Part shown: piece by piece, positions 32,411-43,839 of the stretch | Numbering within the stretch: the stretch's first letter is position 1 | How the letters are laid out: each line of letters opens with the position of its first letter | From: Dactylorhiza incarnata | Taxonomy: Eukaryota; Streptophyta; Magnoliopsida; Asparagales; Orchidaceae | Assembly (NCBI GenBank): GCA_033032865.1 | Contig: JAWHQI010000121.1 | Coordinates: 4,836,001-4,900,000 of the forward strand | Direction: 5' to 3' | Length of the DNA: 64,000 nucleotides | Notes under the pieces: generated by a model | What the model saw: only the letters and a program-made list of their open reading frames with translations | Told to the model about the DNA's origin: nothing | Databases searched by the model: none | Translations under genes and position numbers: made by a program

Positions 32411-32840
32411 TAAGGAACATGCGGACTGCTCAACTGTAACCGCCCAACCTCACTAATTGAACAAGTCTTTTTCTCTGTGTGTGGACTTAACCTTGTAACA
32501 ACACAACTTTCTCATATATTGCATTTAAGCGGATTTCAGTTGTCTAACCGCCCGCTTAACTCTCTTTTGTGCGGACTTCGGTTGTCTAACCGCCCGCCCA
32601 ACTCTCATTGCTTCGCACCACCTCCCCATCCAGTTCTGTGCGGACTTCGGTTGTCTAACACCCTCCCTATCTGCTGTGGTCTCAAAGCATATTGTTTTTA
32701 CCTTGTGCGGTCTCCCCTCTATGCTCGTGGTCATATTAAGCTTGGGCGGACACCCGCATTTGTAACCGCCCTTTCTGCTGCTGCTACCTTGTGTGGTCAC
32801 TGTCTCTGTGCTCATTTTCTGTGACCGCCCGCCCTGCTAT
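32411..32840 (+). repeat. Leader of copia element 3 with internal repeats
   Basis: The untranslated leader carries three diverged units of GCGGACTTCGGTTGTCTAAC (about 32530, 32570 and 32640) before the gag ATG at 32842. No other gene. Confidence 0.6.
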
Positions 32841-32841
32841 T

Positions 32842-33513
32842 ATGGACAACCCGCCTGTGCCTACTGCTGCCTCCACTTTCGTTTCTAGTGCCTCAGGCAA
32901 TCTTGGCATTGCGTCCAAGTTTACAGGATCGAACTACCTGATTAGAGTGCAGACGGCTCTCCTTCTGTTTGTGGCACTGGCGTGGTCCAGGCCGCCTCCA
33001 CTCTTAAACTTAACAACACTCTCTACATTCCCACTTTTCCATGCAATTTGTTATCCGTTCATGCTCTCTGCCGACAACTATAATGCTCTGTCTCATTTAC
33101 ACATACTGCTTGTTGTTTTTCAAGATCTTCGCTCCAAGAGGACAATTGCTACTGAGACTGAATGTGGGGGACTCTACTTCCTCGACACTGTGGCTGCTCT
33201 CTCATCTTCTCCCCTCTCTGAATCTCTTCGTCAGTGTCATTTTCTCCTTGGTCATCCTACCCTTTGGTTACTACACCAGTTCCTACCATCTCTCAAGACA
33301 GATGTCTCTGCCTTAAACTGTGAGGCTTGTCAGTTTGGCAAACATCACCGCTCTTCCTATCCTGCCAAGCTCTGTCAGAGTTTTGTCTGTCCGTTTGACC
33401 TTGTTCACTCGGACATCTGGGGTCCTTCTCCTACCAAGTCTGCTGGTAGGGGTAGTCTTTATTTTGTAATTTTTATTGATACTTTTCTCGATGTACCTGG
33501 TGTATCTTCTTAA
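32842..33513 (+). pseudogene. gag start fused to protease tail and preintegrase, copia element 3
   Basis: The frame starts with a copia gag N-terminus (MDNPPVPTAAS, then SKFTGSNYLI). It jumps at about 32960-33010 to the region after the protease (FQDLRSKRTIATETECGGLYF) and the GAG-preintegrase zinc motif (CHFLLGHPTLWLLHQFLP, CEACQFGKH). The bulk of gag and the protease active site are deleted. It ends at 33513 in the first part of integrase (DLVHSDIWGPSPTKSAG). Confidence 0.75.
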
Positions 33514-33540
33514 AGAACGCTCTGACCTTTTATTTTATTC

Positions 33541-33956
33541 ACTACTTTCTATAATGAAATTCACACACAGTTTAATGCTTCCTTAAAAGTTCTTTGCACT
33601 GATAATGCTAAGGAGTATGTGAGCAACCAATTTTCTTCTTTTTGTATGTCTAATGATATTGCTCATCAGACCAGCCATGTCTATACTTCTCAACAAAATG
33701 AAATGGCCGAACGGAAGAATCGACATCTTCTCGATATGGCGCGGGCTCTTCTTTGTCAAATGAATGTTCCTCGCTCATATTGGGGTCATGCCATCCTCAC
33801 TTCGTGTTACCTCATTAATCGTCTCCCCTCTACCTATCTCCAAGGGCATACACCTTTTTCCATTATGTATCCTGGTGCTGCTCCTTTCTCTCTCACCCCT
33901 TGGGGTATTCGGGTGTACTGTCTTCGTTTACTCTCCTGCACCCGGTTGCGATAAAC
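33541..33956 (+). pseudogene. Integrase core of copia element 3, broken
   Basis: The frame 33619-33954 contains VYTSQQNEMAERKNRHLLD, with Glu present, and SYWGHAILTSCYLINRLPS. The upstream Asp segment (LCTDNAKEYVSNQF) sits just before it. A frame change near 33910 leads to the C-terminal part in the frame at 33964-34326 (CIFVGYSPTQKGYHCFD). Confidence 0.75.
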
Positions 33957-34399
33957 TCTCACCTTGCCCATTAAGTGTATCTTCGTCGGGTACTCTCCCA
34001 CTCAAAAGGGCTATCACTGTTTCGACCATCTTCTCAAACGACATTATGTCTCAGCTGATGTCACCTTCTTTGAGTTCACTCCTTATTTCTCCACCAACTC
34101 TCCGCATGTTCCCCCTGTCGATCCACCTACATCTTCTTCCTCTCTTCCCATTTTGCATGCCCCTCCACCGGATACCCCACCTCCACCTCTTTCGATTCTA
34201 TCGCCACCTTCTCCTTCTTCTACTACTCCCTCACATCCACCTACTACAGGGATCCCATTGCCAGTTCTCTGTCCAGTTCTCTCCTCTTCGGAAGGCTCTG
34301 ACAATGATTACTCAGCATTCCATTAATGATGTTGTCTCGTATTCGCAACTAAGTTCTTCTTGCAGGGCACTTGCTCTTGCCATCTCGGTTATGATCACA

Positions 34400-35226
34400 C
34401 CGTCTAGCTATCATGAAGCCCTTGTCTTACCTCATTGAAAGCAACTATGGATGAGAAAATGTTCGCTTTGACAACTCGGGGTACTTGAACTCTCGTCCCT
34501 ACCCCGCCCGGTGCTGATATTGTGGGTTGTTGTTGGGTATTCGTCGTCAAGTATCGCCCTGATGGAGAGGTGGATCGATACAAGGCTCGTCTAGTTGCGA
34601 AAGGGCTCATCCAGACTTATGGTGTTGACTTCTTTGACACTTTCTCTCTCGTTGCCTGCATCAACACCATTCGAGTCCTCTTATCTATTGCTGTCAATCA
34701 GGAGTGGTAGATGTTACAACTCGATATTAAGAATGTCTTTCTCTATGATAACTTACAAGAGGAGGTATACATGGAACAACCTTCTGGTTATGTTGCTCAT
34801 GGGGAGTCTCTGGTCTGCAAGCTACAGAAGGCTATATATGGCCTCAAGCAAAGTCCTCACGCTTGGTTTGACAAGTTCAATCAGGTCATCTCTTATATAT
34901 GTTTTTCCAGAAGTACTACTGATCATTCTCTCTTCATACGAAAAACCACTCACGGGCTGATCGTTCTCGCTGTATATGTTGATGACATCCTTCTTACGAG
35001 CGATGATTCATCTGATATAGCATTGGCAAAGAAACATTTGCATAAACACTTTGTCACCAAAGACATGGGCTCTCCAAAGTTCTTCCTGGGCATCGAAATT
35101 GCGAGAAGGCACAACTCTGTCGTTCTCTCCCGACACAAGTGTGCTCTTGACCTTTTAAAAGAAACTGGTCTTCTTGGCGCAGAACCTGTTAGATATCCAA
35201 TGGCTGTAGGTGAGGACAAACTTTAG
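34400..35226 (+). pseudogene. Reverse transcriptase of copia element 3, broken
   Basis: Pieces: 34522-34710 ([20 protein letters not shown]), then a TAG at 34708-34710, then 34711-35226 (MLQLDIKNVFLYDNL, AIYGLKQSPHAWFDKF, catalytic VYVDDILLTS, KFFLGIEIARRHNSVVLSRH). A stop at 35224-35226 cuts the thumb. Motifs are largely intact apart from these stops. Confidence 0.8.
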
Positions 35227-35901
35227 AATGAGAACTCGCCTCTCCTTTCGGACACCACACGGTACAGACGGTTAATTGGCAAACTTATTTATCTTACCGT
35301 AACAAGACTTGACATCTGCTACGCTGTTGGAAAAACCAGTCAGTTCATGCGAGCTTCCAGGGAGTGCCATCTACAGACAACTTTAAAAATATTATAGTGT
35401 ATCAAAGGATCTCCTGACAAAGGCCTCTTGTTTCAAAAGAACAATCATCTATGCGTAGAAGCCTATTCTGATGCAAGTTATGCAGATGACAATGGTGATT
35501 GTAAGTCCACCTCCAAGTTCTGCACGTTCGTTGGTGACAATCTTTTTACTTGGAAAAGTAAGACGCAAGTTGTGGCATCCACATCAAGTGCTGAAGCAAA
35601 ATATAGAATCATGGTTCAAACTACGTGTGAATTAAAGTGTTTACGGGCATTTCTAATGAACTTAGGAGCAGTCTTCAATCATCCTCTACCTATGTTTTGC
35701 GATAATAAAACAATCATCTATATCTCAAAGAATCCAATCTTCCATGAAAGAACAAAGCACATCGAGGTCGACCGTCACTTTATCAGAGAAGAAGTTTTGA
35801 GAAGCAGATCTGCACACCATTCGTCACTTCAGAAAAAGAGTTGGTTGATATCTTTACAAAACCAGTTACTTCAACCTTCTCAAATATATGTGACAAGCTG
35901 A
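35227..35901 (+). pseudogene. RNase H of copia element 3
   Basis: Readable mainly at 35428-35901: EAYSDASYADDNGDCKSTS, STSSAEAKYR (Glu), MFCDNKTIIYISKNP, FHERTKHIEVDRHFIREE. The Asp-Glu-Asp set is present. 35227-35427 has the same protein with stops at 35224 and about 35396. Confidence 0.8.
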
Positions 35902-35937
35902 GCATGATCGACATATATGCTCCAACTTGAGAGGGAG

Positions 35938-36262
35938 TGTTAAAGCTCAAGATAAAATGTTGATAAGGGCGAGCGGTTACTCTTGGTGCAACCGCCCGAT
36001 GTTGCTGGTCTGTAGTACTGAATATTGGAGTCCGGGTGATTACTCATTGTGTAATTGCCCTAGCCTGTGGTATAACTGTAGTCTGAGCGGTTACTCGTGT
36101 TGTAGCCCCCCGAACTCCTTTTTGCCCTATTTATGTTTTTAGTCCCACATCGTCAGTTGTAAATTGTCTCTCCTCCTCTGTTCTATATTAAAGAGGGGCA
36201 CCTCTGTGTGATATTTAGGTTTTTTTGGAAATAAACAATATTATTATTTTCAATTTCTCACA
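35938..36262 (+). repeat. 3' LTR of copia element 3
   Basis: Homologous to 32097-32398 with many substitutions and an extra ~25 bp near 36105. The visible divergence suggests an old insertion. Confidence 0.88.
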
Positions 36263-36267
36263 GATAG

Positions 36268-37752
36268 GAAAGGGAGACTGAAAATATTGGGTACTTAATA
36301 TTTTTAAACAATACCAAGGTCTAAAATCCACACTCTAGCCAAATAACCTTTTTAAACCAGCCACCTCACAACTTTCTATTACTTAGTGGGGTTTTCTATG
36401 GTTTTATACAAAGAAGAGAGGAGAGAAGATAGAACCAAGAGACATTCTTGGCCAGCCCTAGGCTCCAACTTTTCATTCATCCAAGATGCATCCTAATACA
36501 ATATGGCTAGAGTATGTAAGACCACCGAAGGAATCACAGTAATAAAATCGAAATAAAAAATGCAATAATATAAATGCTGAAATAACAAATAATTGATGTT
36601 GCCTAAGCATCGTGCTCTCAAGTGCTATCCGCTGGTACCTGGTTGGAACTAAAGGTGACGACATAAACCTCCCGTGGGAGTGTTGTGTTTGTCCCCCACG
36701 AGGACAACGAAATGCGAAGAAGGGTCAATTCGAAGATGTAGGCGAGCTTCCATATCTTGGCAAAGGAAATTTTGATCACACACTGTCTATTAAAACTTGG
36801 AAGGTGTGGTTCTGAAGCTCCCATGTAGTATGAGAGGACAAGTTCACAACGAGTCATCGATTTAGAGATATGTCAGGCCGAGTTGATAGAACTTCTCGCT
36901 TAGGATGGTCTCGGCGGTGTCCCGAACCTTGAGGGCCTCATATTCGGCGAGTGTGACCTCTTATTCGTCGTCCCCAATCATCTCTTCCATCTCCTTCATG
37001 GAATGATCATGAGCGGGTGAGTATGACTACTTGCAACGATAACATATCCCCTTATTTCGTAGATCATGGTATTCTTGGTTGGAGAGGTGATGAGCGATGG
37101 TGACTGAGGTGGTCGGTAGTTGAATGGTGGTTTTAGTGGAAGGGGGGAGTTGGTGCGAGATGGTGTTTTGTATCTACGATAGGTGCGTGGAGTGTAACCG
37201 GGTGGTGATAGGTCGGACGGAGACTGGATGGAGTGAATGAGGTGGCTAACATTCAAACGCGGCCTGGGGTCTTGACGGTGAAATTTGCTTTGACCACCTG
37301 CGTAATCTCCATGAGCAACTGCAACCCTACGTTTGCTTGTAATGAAAACATATCACCTTATTACGAAGATCATGGTATTCTTAGTTGGAGAGGTGATGAG
37401 TTGCGATGGATGTGGTGGTTGGTTGTTGAATGGTGGTTTGGGGTGGGGGTGGTGCGGGATGGTGTTTGTGTCAGCGATATGTGCGCGGAATGCAGGAGGG
37501 TGGTGGCAGGCCGAACAGTGACTGGATGGAGTGATGGAGGTGGCTAAAAATTTGGACGCGATCTAGGGTCATGAAGAAGAAATCTCCTTTGACCACCCGC
37601 GTGGCCTCCATTGCATCAGATATGTCCATTGAGTGATGAGTCCGAATACGAGAGTGATTGTGCGACTACAATCCTTACATAAAGATGCCGATGTAGTGAT
37701 CCGGTTGAAGTCCAGTGACATGATTGATGAACTCAATGAACTCATCTATGTA
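36268..37752 (-). other. Left (3') LTR-like repeat and internal DNA of a gag-only gypsy derivative
   Basis: 36385-36640 is repeated directly at about 40850-41090: both contain GAGAAGATAGAA, CAAGAGACATTC, GGCCAGCCCTA, ATGGCTAGAGTAT, AACAAATAATTGATG and CCTAAGCATCGT. These look like the two LTRs of a minus-strand element. A tandem duplication lies at 37041-37614. No intact gene. Confidence 0.55.
37041..37614. repeat. Tandem duplication of about 270-300 bp
   Basis: 37041-37313 (AACATATCCCCTTATTTCGT through GACCACCTGCGT) is repeated at 37347-37614 (AACATATCACCTTATTACGA through GACCACCCGCGT), offset about 300 bp with many substitutions. Confidence 0.75.
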
Positions 37753-38300
37753 TCAACTAAATGTGGTCATGTAGCGTAGGTGACAAAGGCTCTCAACAGT
37801 GTTTCCCGAGTAGCGGTGGTCATACTGCTTGATGAGAGCCCGCTTTAGTTCCCCCCATGTGAGGTCGGGAGTAATTATACGAAGCCAACACACCCAACGA
37901 AGTGCCAACCCTTTCATTCCCAGGTGGACAATCAATATTTTTTGTGGCTCTGTTGTGTGTTGTATATGAAGGAATCATTTTGCTTAGGTGATCCAAGCCA
38001 TCAGGTCAAAACCAATGAAGTGGGGCACCTCGAACGCCCGAGGGGCATATGCGGCAGCGGTCTGCGCCACCGTAGGAATGTAAGTGGGCGGGATAGGTGG
38101 TGCAGAATGATGGAAGAGGGGTTGTCAGAAATGCTAGGCGAGACAGAGTGTTGTTCTGCAAGATCACCTCATGCTTCAATTCATTGCAAGATGGCGTGCA
38201 TGGAGATGAGGATATGTGCATGTCCCTTGAGGCAGTGTTCAACGATATCCACACGAGCCAAGATCATGGCGCCAGTGAGGTTCATGCTCATCGAGGATAG
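37740..38300 (-). pseudogene. gypsy gag fragment
   Basis: On the minus strand, YIPTVAQTAAAYAPRAFEV and FIGFDLMAWI (about 38090-37990) lead to a capsid-like segment at 37935-37753 (GLALRWVCWL, TWGELKRALIKQYDHRY). This is the usual plant gypsy gag with its W-x-W-L and T-W-x-E-L motifs. It contains stops. No pol follows, so the parent element appears gag-only. Confidence 0.7.
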
Positions 38301-38466
38301 CTAGGAGGTTGCTCCCCTAGATGGACCGGAGGAGGTGGCGCGCGAGGGTGTACGCGAAGCAGTGAAGCCGCGACAATGTCAGCCAAGGAGTAGCGTGGTG
38401 GCTGGCCCGCCGCAGCAAAAGAAGTCCCGAGATCAACGAAAGATACTCGTGAGATGCACGAGGAAT

Positions 38467-40462
38467 CAAGCTTGTAGATGTCGGCCGACATGTCCGACAT
38501 GTTGGCCGACATGTCATTTTTGTGGGGGAATCACCACGTTACCGCCACATATCACGAAACTGGCGTTTTCCAGTATTGCGGCCGACATGTCGGCCCATTA
38601 TGGCGGGTTATGGCGGGCTATGGCGGGAAATGTCGGCCATTAGAATTTAATATGTTTTTTTAATTATTTAAAATATTTTCTTAATATTTATTTAATTTTA
38701 TACTTATATATATTACGTTATTTAACTTATATCCTATATGGCTATACCCGACGACTCCTCATCTCCCTCGCGTCCTCCTCACGCCACTCTGGGCTCTCGT
38801 CTTCTTCGCTTGCCCTAATCTCCGTCTCTGGCTCTCGTCTTCTTCGCAACTCTCGTCTTCTTCGCAGCTCTCGTCTTCTTCTCAGCATTCTGGTTTGTCT
38901 TCTTCTCGGCAGTCTGGTTCGTCTTCTTCTCGGCAGTCTGGTTCATCTTCTTCTCGGCACTGGTTCGGGACACATTTCTCCTCTCCTCTCATCTCTGTGG
39001 CTTATCTTCTCAACACTGTGAGTTTAACCTTTATTTATGTGGCTTGTGGCTTATCTTCATCTTTGTGGCTTTTCTTCTCGGCACTGTTGTGATTGTACAA
39101 TGTGGGAAAATGGAGAGAAATAGAGGAAGAGGGATGAGAGCAGCTGGCTACCCTAACCCTAATCCTCCATTTCTCTCAATTTCTCTTCATTTCTCTTCAT
39201 TTCCCTAACCTTAATCCTCTATTTCTCTCCCTTTCTCTCTTCCCTCTTCCTATATTTCTCTCTATTTCTCAATACTATGTGTACAACCCCGGTGTTCGCC
39301 AAGGATGCAGAGGAGTTTTTAGGCAAGAACTGAGCAAGCCCAGGTGGAACTCGCGTGGAGGCGAGCGAGCCAGAATCTGCGAGCCAGGCTCTCGGCAGGC
39401 AATTAGTCTCTCCAAACAGCGGAGTTTGGCTGTTGGCAGACCATTTTGGGCTGCGTTTAGTAAAAGTGTAAGGCGGAACCCCGCTATTAGCAGATCATAA
39501 GTAAAAGCTATAAATAGACCTTGAAGGGCACCATTGGAGAGGATTCCAATCAGAGCATTCTGAGCTTCCTCCTCCCTAGGTGATCTTGGTTCAGCTCTCA
39601 GGCTCTCCAAGGTGCCCAGTCTCAGCTTTGGCTTGGGAAGGGAAGCGCTCAAAGATCTTCCGGGTGTGTGGTGGGACCTCCTCGCCGCGACCAAGGGTCT
39701 GTGTCTAGTTCAAAGACTTCGGTCTGTTCCTTCCGAGAGATAAGTAGGTGTTAGCTGCCCCCCACCCCAGGGGGTCCGAGCTCCACAAGAGACCAGATAC
39801 TGGTTTCAACACTATGGCTGGCATTGTGTGGGGCAGCAGTTGTGCATTGTGGGGGATTGTGGTTGTGCATTGTGGGCAGTCGGCTGTGGTTGTGTATTGT
39901 GGGCAATCGGCTGCGATTGAGCAATGTGGGGAAATGAAGAGAAATAGAGAGAAACAGAGGAAGAGGGATGAGAGCAGCCGACTGCCCTAACCCTAATCCT
40001 CTATTTCTCTCCATTTCTCTCCATTTCCCTAACATAGGAAGATGGATGAGAGCAGTCGGCTGTGATTGTGCAATGTGGGGAAATGGAGAGAAATAGAGAG
40101 AAACAGAGGAAGAGGAAATAAGCTGAGGTACGATTATACTTTCTAGTTTAAATGTTTAATACTTTAATATGATTTTGTGATGTTGTATTATACTATTACT
40201 TGATTGAATGTATGCAACATTTCTTATTTATTACAAATTGATTAAACACTTGTTAGTAGTTTCATTTTCTAATATGAATTTTAGTGTATACTTCATTAAA
40301 TAAAATAATTACCATCTAATTAAAAAATATTATGATATATAATATATATATAATATTACAATCCGACATTTTGAAATGTCCCCGATATATCCCCCGCAAT
40401 CCGACATCCGACATAAAAAACCCAAACCGACATAAGTCCGACATCCGACATATGCAAGCTTG
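38467..40462. mobile_element. hAT-type DNA transposon, non-autonomous, 8-bp target duplication
   Basis: Ends CAAGCTTGTAGATGTCGG (left) and, inverted, CAAGCTTGCATATGTCGG (right). CGAGGAAT is repeated exactly at 38459-38466 and 40463-40470. Subterminal CGACAT/ATGTCG motifs cluster at both ends (38478-38640 and 40360-40450). No transposase is visible. The middle holds a (TTCTCGGCAGTCTGG)-type short tandem (38890-38965) and a repeated GGAGAGAAATAGAGG segment (39110, 39930, 40080). A solo LTR is nested inside. Without that LTR the element is about 1.46 kb. Confidence 0.85.
39280..39811 (+). mobile_element. Solo LTR of the Tat-like family, TSD CTATG
   Basis: TGTACAACCCC to GGTTTCAACA, 532 bp, flanked by CTATG (39275-39279 and 39812-39816). 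It shares CTATAAATAGACCTTGAAGG and CCAAGGTGCCCAGTCTCAGC with the LTR at 10390-11239, in opposite orientation. No internal element is left, so it is the product of LTR-LTR recombination. Confidence 0.92.
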
Positions 40463-40470
40463 CGAGGAAT

Positions 40471-41585
40471 AGAACTGGTGGTTAGCTACAAGACGCACGA
40501 ACGCTGACGGAGAGGGCTGCCTGAGGAGAGTGGTCGGAGAACAACAAGTTTCAAATTGATTGTCCACAATCGGTGCAAGATCGGTCGTATGCGTGGGTCA
40601 CACGTTCAGGTGTCGGAGTCGATGAAGAATGCTCAGTTGTTGTGGAGGTAGACATTATCGAGTGGATGCAAACATGACACCAATCTGGAGCTCGCAGGGG
40701 AGTGCGGAAATGGGCCTGACTGGCGATTGCTATGCACATAAGTAGAAGGCATTGAAGGGCTCCAATGTGTAGATTCAACAACGTTGTGTTGGCGAAAATT
40801 GCGAGGCCCGACCAATGTTACCTTGTGGTGATTTCTAGGGTTTCAGACCAAGAAGAGGGGAGAAGATAGAATCAAGAGACATTCATGGCCAGCCCTATGC
40901 TCAAACTTTTCATTCATCCAAAGGCAAGTCCTAATACAAGATGGCTAGAGTATTTAAGCCCACCCGGGGAATTATAATTATAAATTTGAAATCAAAATAT
41001 GCGGAATATAAATGCTGAAAGAACAAATAATTGATGCTGCCTAAGCATCGTCGCACACATGTGCTGTCCTGTCCGCCTGTAACAGATCCACGAAGTATTC
41101 GTCACGACCTCTTTATCTCATGCGTTGACGCCGATGCCCGTTCTCCGGAACACTTTCCCTCCAAATATTATGCAACATATGCTCAAATTGATCAAAAAAT
41201 AAAACTTTACGGCTGAAAAATCATCTATGCAAAAACAAGATTGTATGAGGATCCACTCTGTATACGTCCCTACAATAGTCCTTGCAATCTGGTCAAAATC
41301 ACCAAAATATAAAATTCATCAAGTCTTAATGGAAAATAATATCCTGGTTAGTATAGAGGCAGTTTGGCCACTAAATTGTTTATTGCAAACTAGGAATATT
41401 ATTATATTTATAAATATATTTGGAATATCTCTGTAATTATCAAATAATGACACTTTTCTTAAAGTGCTTCCGTCCTTACATATAGTGTATTTGGAGTAAT
41501 TAATTGATATTCTGTTGGTATAGATCAAGGATACATGTTGATTCATGTGTCTTAAATATACTACTCTGAGCGACATTTGAGGTTT
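40471..41585. other. Internal start and right (5') LTR-like repeat of the gag-only element, then intron DNA
   Basis: 40471-40840 is leader/gag start with no clean ORF. The LTR-like copy is at about 40850-41090 (possibly to 41215). 41220-41585 is AT-rich intron DNA. The exact LTR limits and target duplication could not be set. Confidence 0.5.
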
Positions 41586-41800
41586 GGCCTGGCTTGGCCG
41601 CGCGAATCCCGCACGGACCCTGGACTGAGGTCACGGTCCAGCTGCTGCTTCTGGAATCTGCACGAAATCCGTGATTTTGCGGGGATTCCAGGTTCGTGGG
41701 AAGCGTGAAGCACTAGACCGTTTCTCCGCAAAAGAACATGGAGCCATGGCAACATTTTTGCTTAACCGGACTGGGGCAGATAAGCCCGCCAAATCAGGCC
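41586..41800. mobile_element. Tourist-like MITE
   Basis: 215 bp with inverted ends GGCCTGGCTTGGC and, on the right, GGCCTGATTTGGC (inverted). It is flanked by TTT (41583-41585) and TTA (41801-41803), close to the TWA target of PIF/Harbinger elements. GC-rich with internal foldbacks (GGACC...GGTCC). Confidence 0.6.
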
Positions 41801-41953
41801 TTAATTGAGATCTTTGGTGTATTTTGCCTACTTAAAGCCGTCTATCTTTCTGACTTTACACATTACTTTCTTCAGCCATTTGGTTCTACATACGTTGGAT
41901 CATGGACTTGCTATGGGACTGATTGTAATTATTTTTGTTTATATATATATTAG

Positions 41954-42051
41954 GGAAATGGAAGCAGTTCGAGTACCAGTCTTTGTTTGATCTAGTGAAC
42001 CTGGACCTGCGGATGAAAGCATTTCAGGAGAAGAAAAGTAATCATGCCGTG
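41954..42051 (+). pseudogene. REB1-like gene, exon c
   Basis: Acceptor ATATTAG, donor GTG|GTTTGT. Encodes KWKQFEYQSLFDLVNLDLRM, a SANT/Myb repeat with its tryptophan intact. Phase 1 in, phase 0 out. No stop. Confidence 0.8.
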
Positions 42052-42249
42052 GTTTGTCTTCCTTACTGGAATAATTGCTTGCTCATTGTGTTGTTTAGGT
42101 TGCAACACATGATTATTCATCATTTACATTTGTAATCGATTATTCATCATTTACATTTGTAATCTATTATTCATCATTTATATTTGTAATCAACCTTCAA
42201 TATATTTGTTGCATTCAAATATTACCATCTGCCTCTCATTTCGTTACAG

Positions 42250-42326
42250 ATTAGGGACAATATCTCCTGGCAAGCTATCAGTGTTAAGTTGTCAACTCGC
42301 GCATCAGATCATTGCTGCATGAAGTG
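42250..42326 (+). pseudogene. REB1-like gene, exon d
   Basis: Acceptor CGTTACAG, donor AAGTG|GTTTGT. Encodes IRDNISWQAISVKLSTRASD followed by HCCMK and two bases of a Trp codon, the recognition helix part of the repeat. No stop. A 16-kb copia nest begins 81 bases after it. Confidence 0.8.
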
Positions 42327-42406
42327 GTTTGTGTCATTACCAAGCTTATCCTGCTAGTGTATAATTTGCCATTTTACCTACTATGTATGAGAAAAGGACA
42401 GATCAA

Positions 42407-42870
42407 TGTTGGAAAAAGAAATATAACACCAGAGAAATTGAAAATAACTGAATTTTTATTTCCAAAAAATCTAAATATTACATGAGTATGTCCTCCTTTA
42501 TATAGAACGGAGGAGAGACAATTTACAATTTTAACATTGTGGGACTAATTACAGGAATCTACAAAGATGCGGTTAGAGTGGTCAGTGAGATTAACCAAGT
42601 TTTAACCGCTCAGGAGGATGCGGTTACACAAGGGTAACCACCAATACATACAATCAACAGGGAGCGTGGACCAAGGATGTATCCGCCAGTCTTCATCACC
42701 ATAGCTTGCGGTCAACTAGACCTAACCGCGAGCACCACCAGGTGCGGTTACACAGGCGTAACCTCACATATGTTCCATCTGTCAGCATCCATTGCGGTTA
42801 GACAATCTTAACAGCGGTGACCGCAAGCTGCGGTCACACACGGTTAATAGCCCATACGCCTGTTCTGACA
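42407..42870 (-). repeat. 3' LTR of copia element 4
   Basis: 464 bp, TGTTGGAAAAAG to GTTCTGACA on the + strand, minus-strand orientation. TGCGGTTA/TAACCGC motifs recur in the right half. A purine-rich TCCAGCTTGAGGGTG on the minus strand lies just outside at 42876-42890, the polypurine tract. Confidence 0.9.
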
Positions 42871-42900
42871 CGCACCCTCAAGCTGGATCATATATGTCAA

Positions 42901-43826
42901 TCATGCCCAGCTTGTCACATATGTCAGAAAATGAGGTAGAGACTGGTTGGTAAAGATATCCGCTAACTCTTTATCAGTGGTGACGAACGGGGCGCATATT
43001 TGTTTCTTCAAGACTTCTTCCCTGACGAAGTGATAGTCCACTTCAATATGCTTTGTTCTCTCATGAAAGACTGGATTCTTTGATATGTAGATGACGACTT
43101 TGTTGTCACAGAACATCCGTAACAGATAGTCATAGACTTTTCCTAAGTAAAATAGAAATGTCCGTAACCACTTTAATTCACAAGTGGTTTGGGTCATGCT
43201 TTTATATTCAACCTCAACACTTGATCCGGAGACAGTAACTTGTTTCTTACTTTTCAAACTAACAAGATTTCCACCTACAAAAGTGCAAAATCCAGACGTG
43301 GACTTTCGATCTCCTTTATCATCAGCATAGCTGACATCAGAATATGCTTCTATCCTCAGATGATTATTCTTTTGAAACAGTAGTCCCTTCCTCGGAGATT
43401 CTTTCACATATTTCATGATTTTTAGGGCTGTTTGCAGAAGACACTCCCTGAGAGCTTGCATAAATTGAATCACCTTGCTCACAACATAGCAGATATCATG
43501 TCTTGTTACCATCAGGTAAATGAATTTGCCCACTCGGCGTCGGTACCTAGTGACATCTGAAAGAAGAGGCGAATCCTCATTCCAAAGTTTATTTTCGCCA
43601 ACCGCCATTGGACATCGAGCAGGTTTAGCACCAAATAGACCTATCTCATTTAGAAGATCAATAACATACTTGCATTGCGAGAGAACAACTGAGTTGTGTT
43701 TACGCGAAATTTCAATACCCAGAAAGTACTTTGGAGGTCCCATATCTTTGGTGACAATGTGTTGAAGAAGATGTTACTTTGTCAGAGCAATGTCAGCATT
43801 ATCATCACCAGTAAGGAGGATGTCAT
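42901..43826 (-). CDS. RT end and RNase H of copia element 4
   Basis: The open frame 43743-42901 (280 codons) starts at GPPKYFLGIEISRKHNSVVL and runs through the RT connection into RNase H: EAYSDVSYADDKGDRKSTSG, SGSSVEVEYKS (Glu), MFCDNKVVIYISKNP and a late HYFVREE-type segment. The Asp-Glu-Asp set is present. Upstream, DDILLTGDDN at 43826-43790 is cut from its YV by the insertion at 43827, with one stop at about 43780. Confidence 0.85.
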
Positions 43827-43839
43827 TGTTACGGTGGAG

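Larger units (their letters stand above)
32097..36262 (+). mobile_element. Ty1/copia element 3, complete ends, internally deleted
   Basis: LTRs at 32097-32398 and 35938-36262 start TGTTAAAGCTC and end TTTCTCA(C/T)A. GATAG flanks both sides (32092-32096 and 36263-36267). The primer site TGGTATCAGAGC (initiator Met tRNA) lies at 32399-32410, and the polypurine tract GAGAGGGAG at 35929-35937. Gag is reduced to its first residues and pol is full of stops, so the element is defective although its ends are intact. It lies in intron 2 of the REB1-like gene, same strand. Confidence 0.92.
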
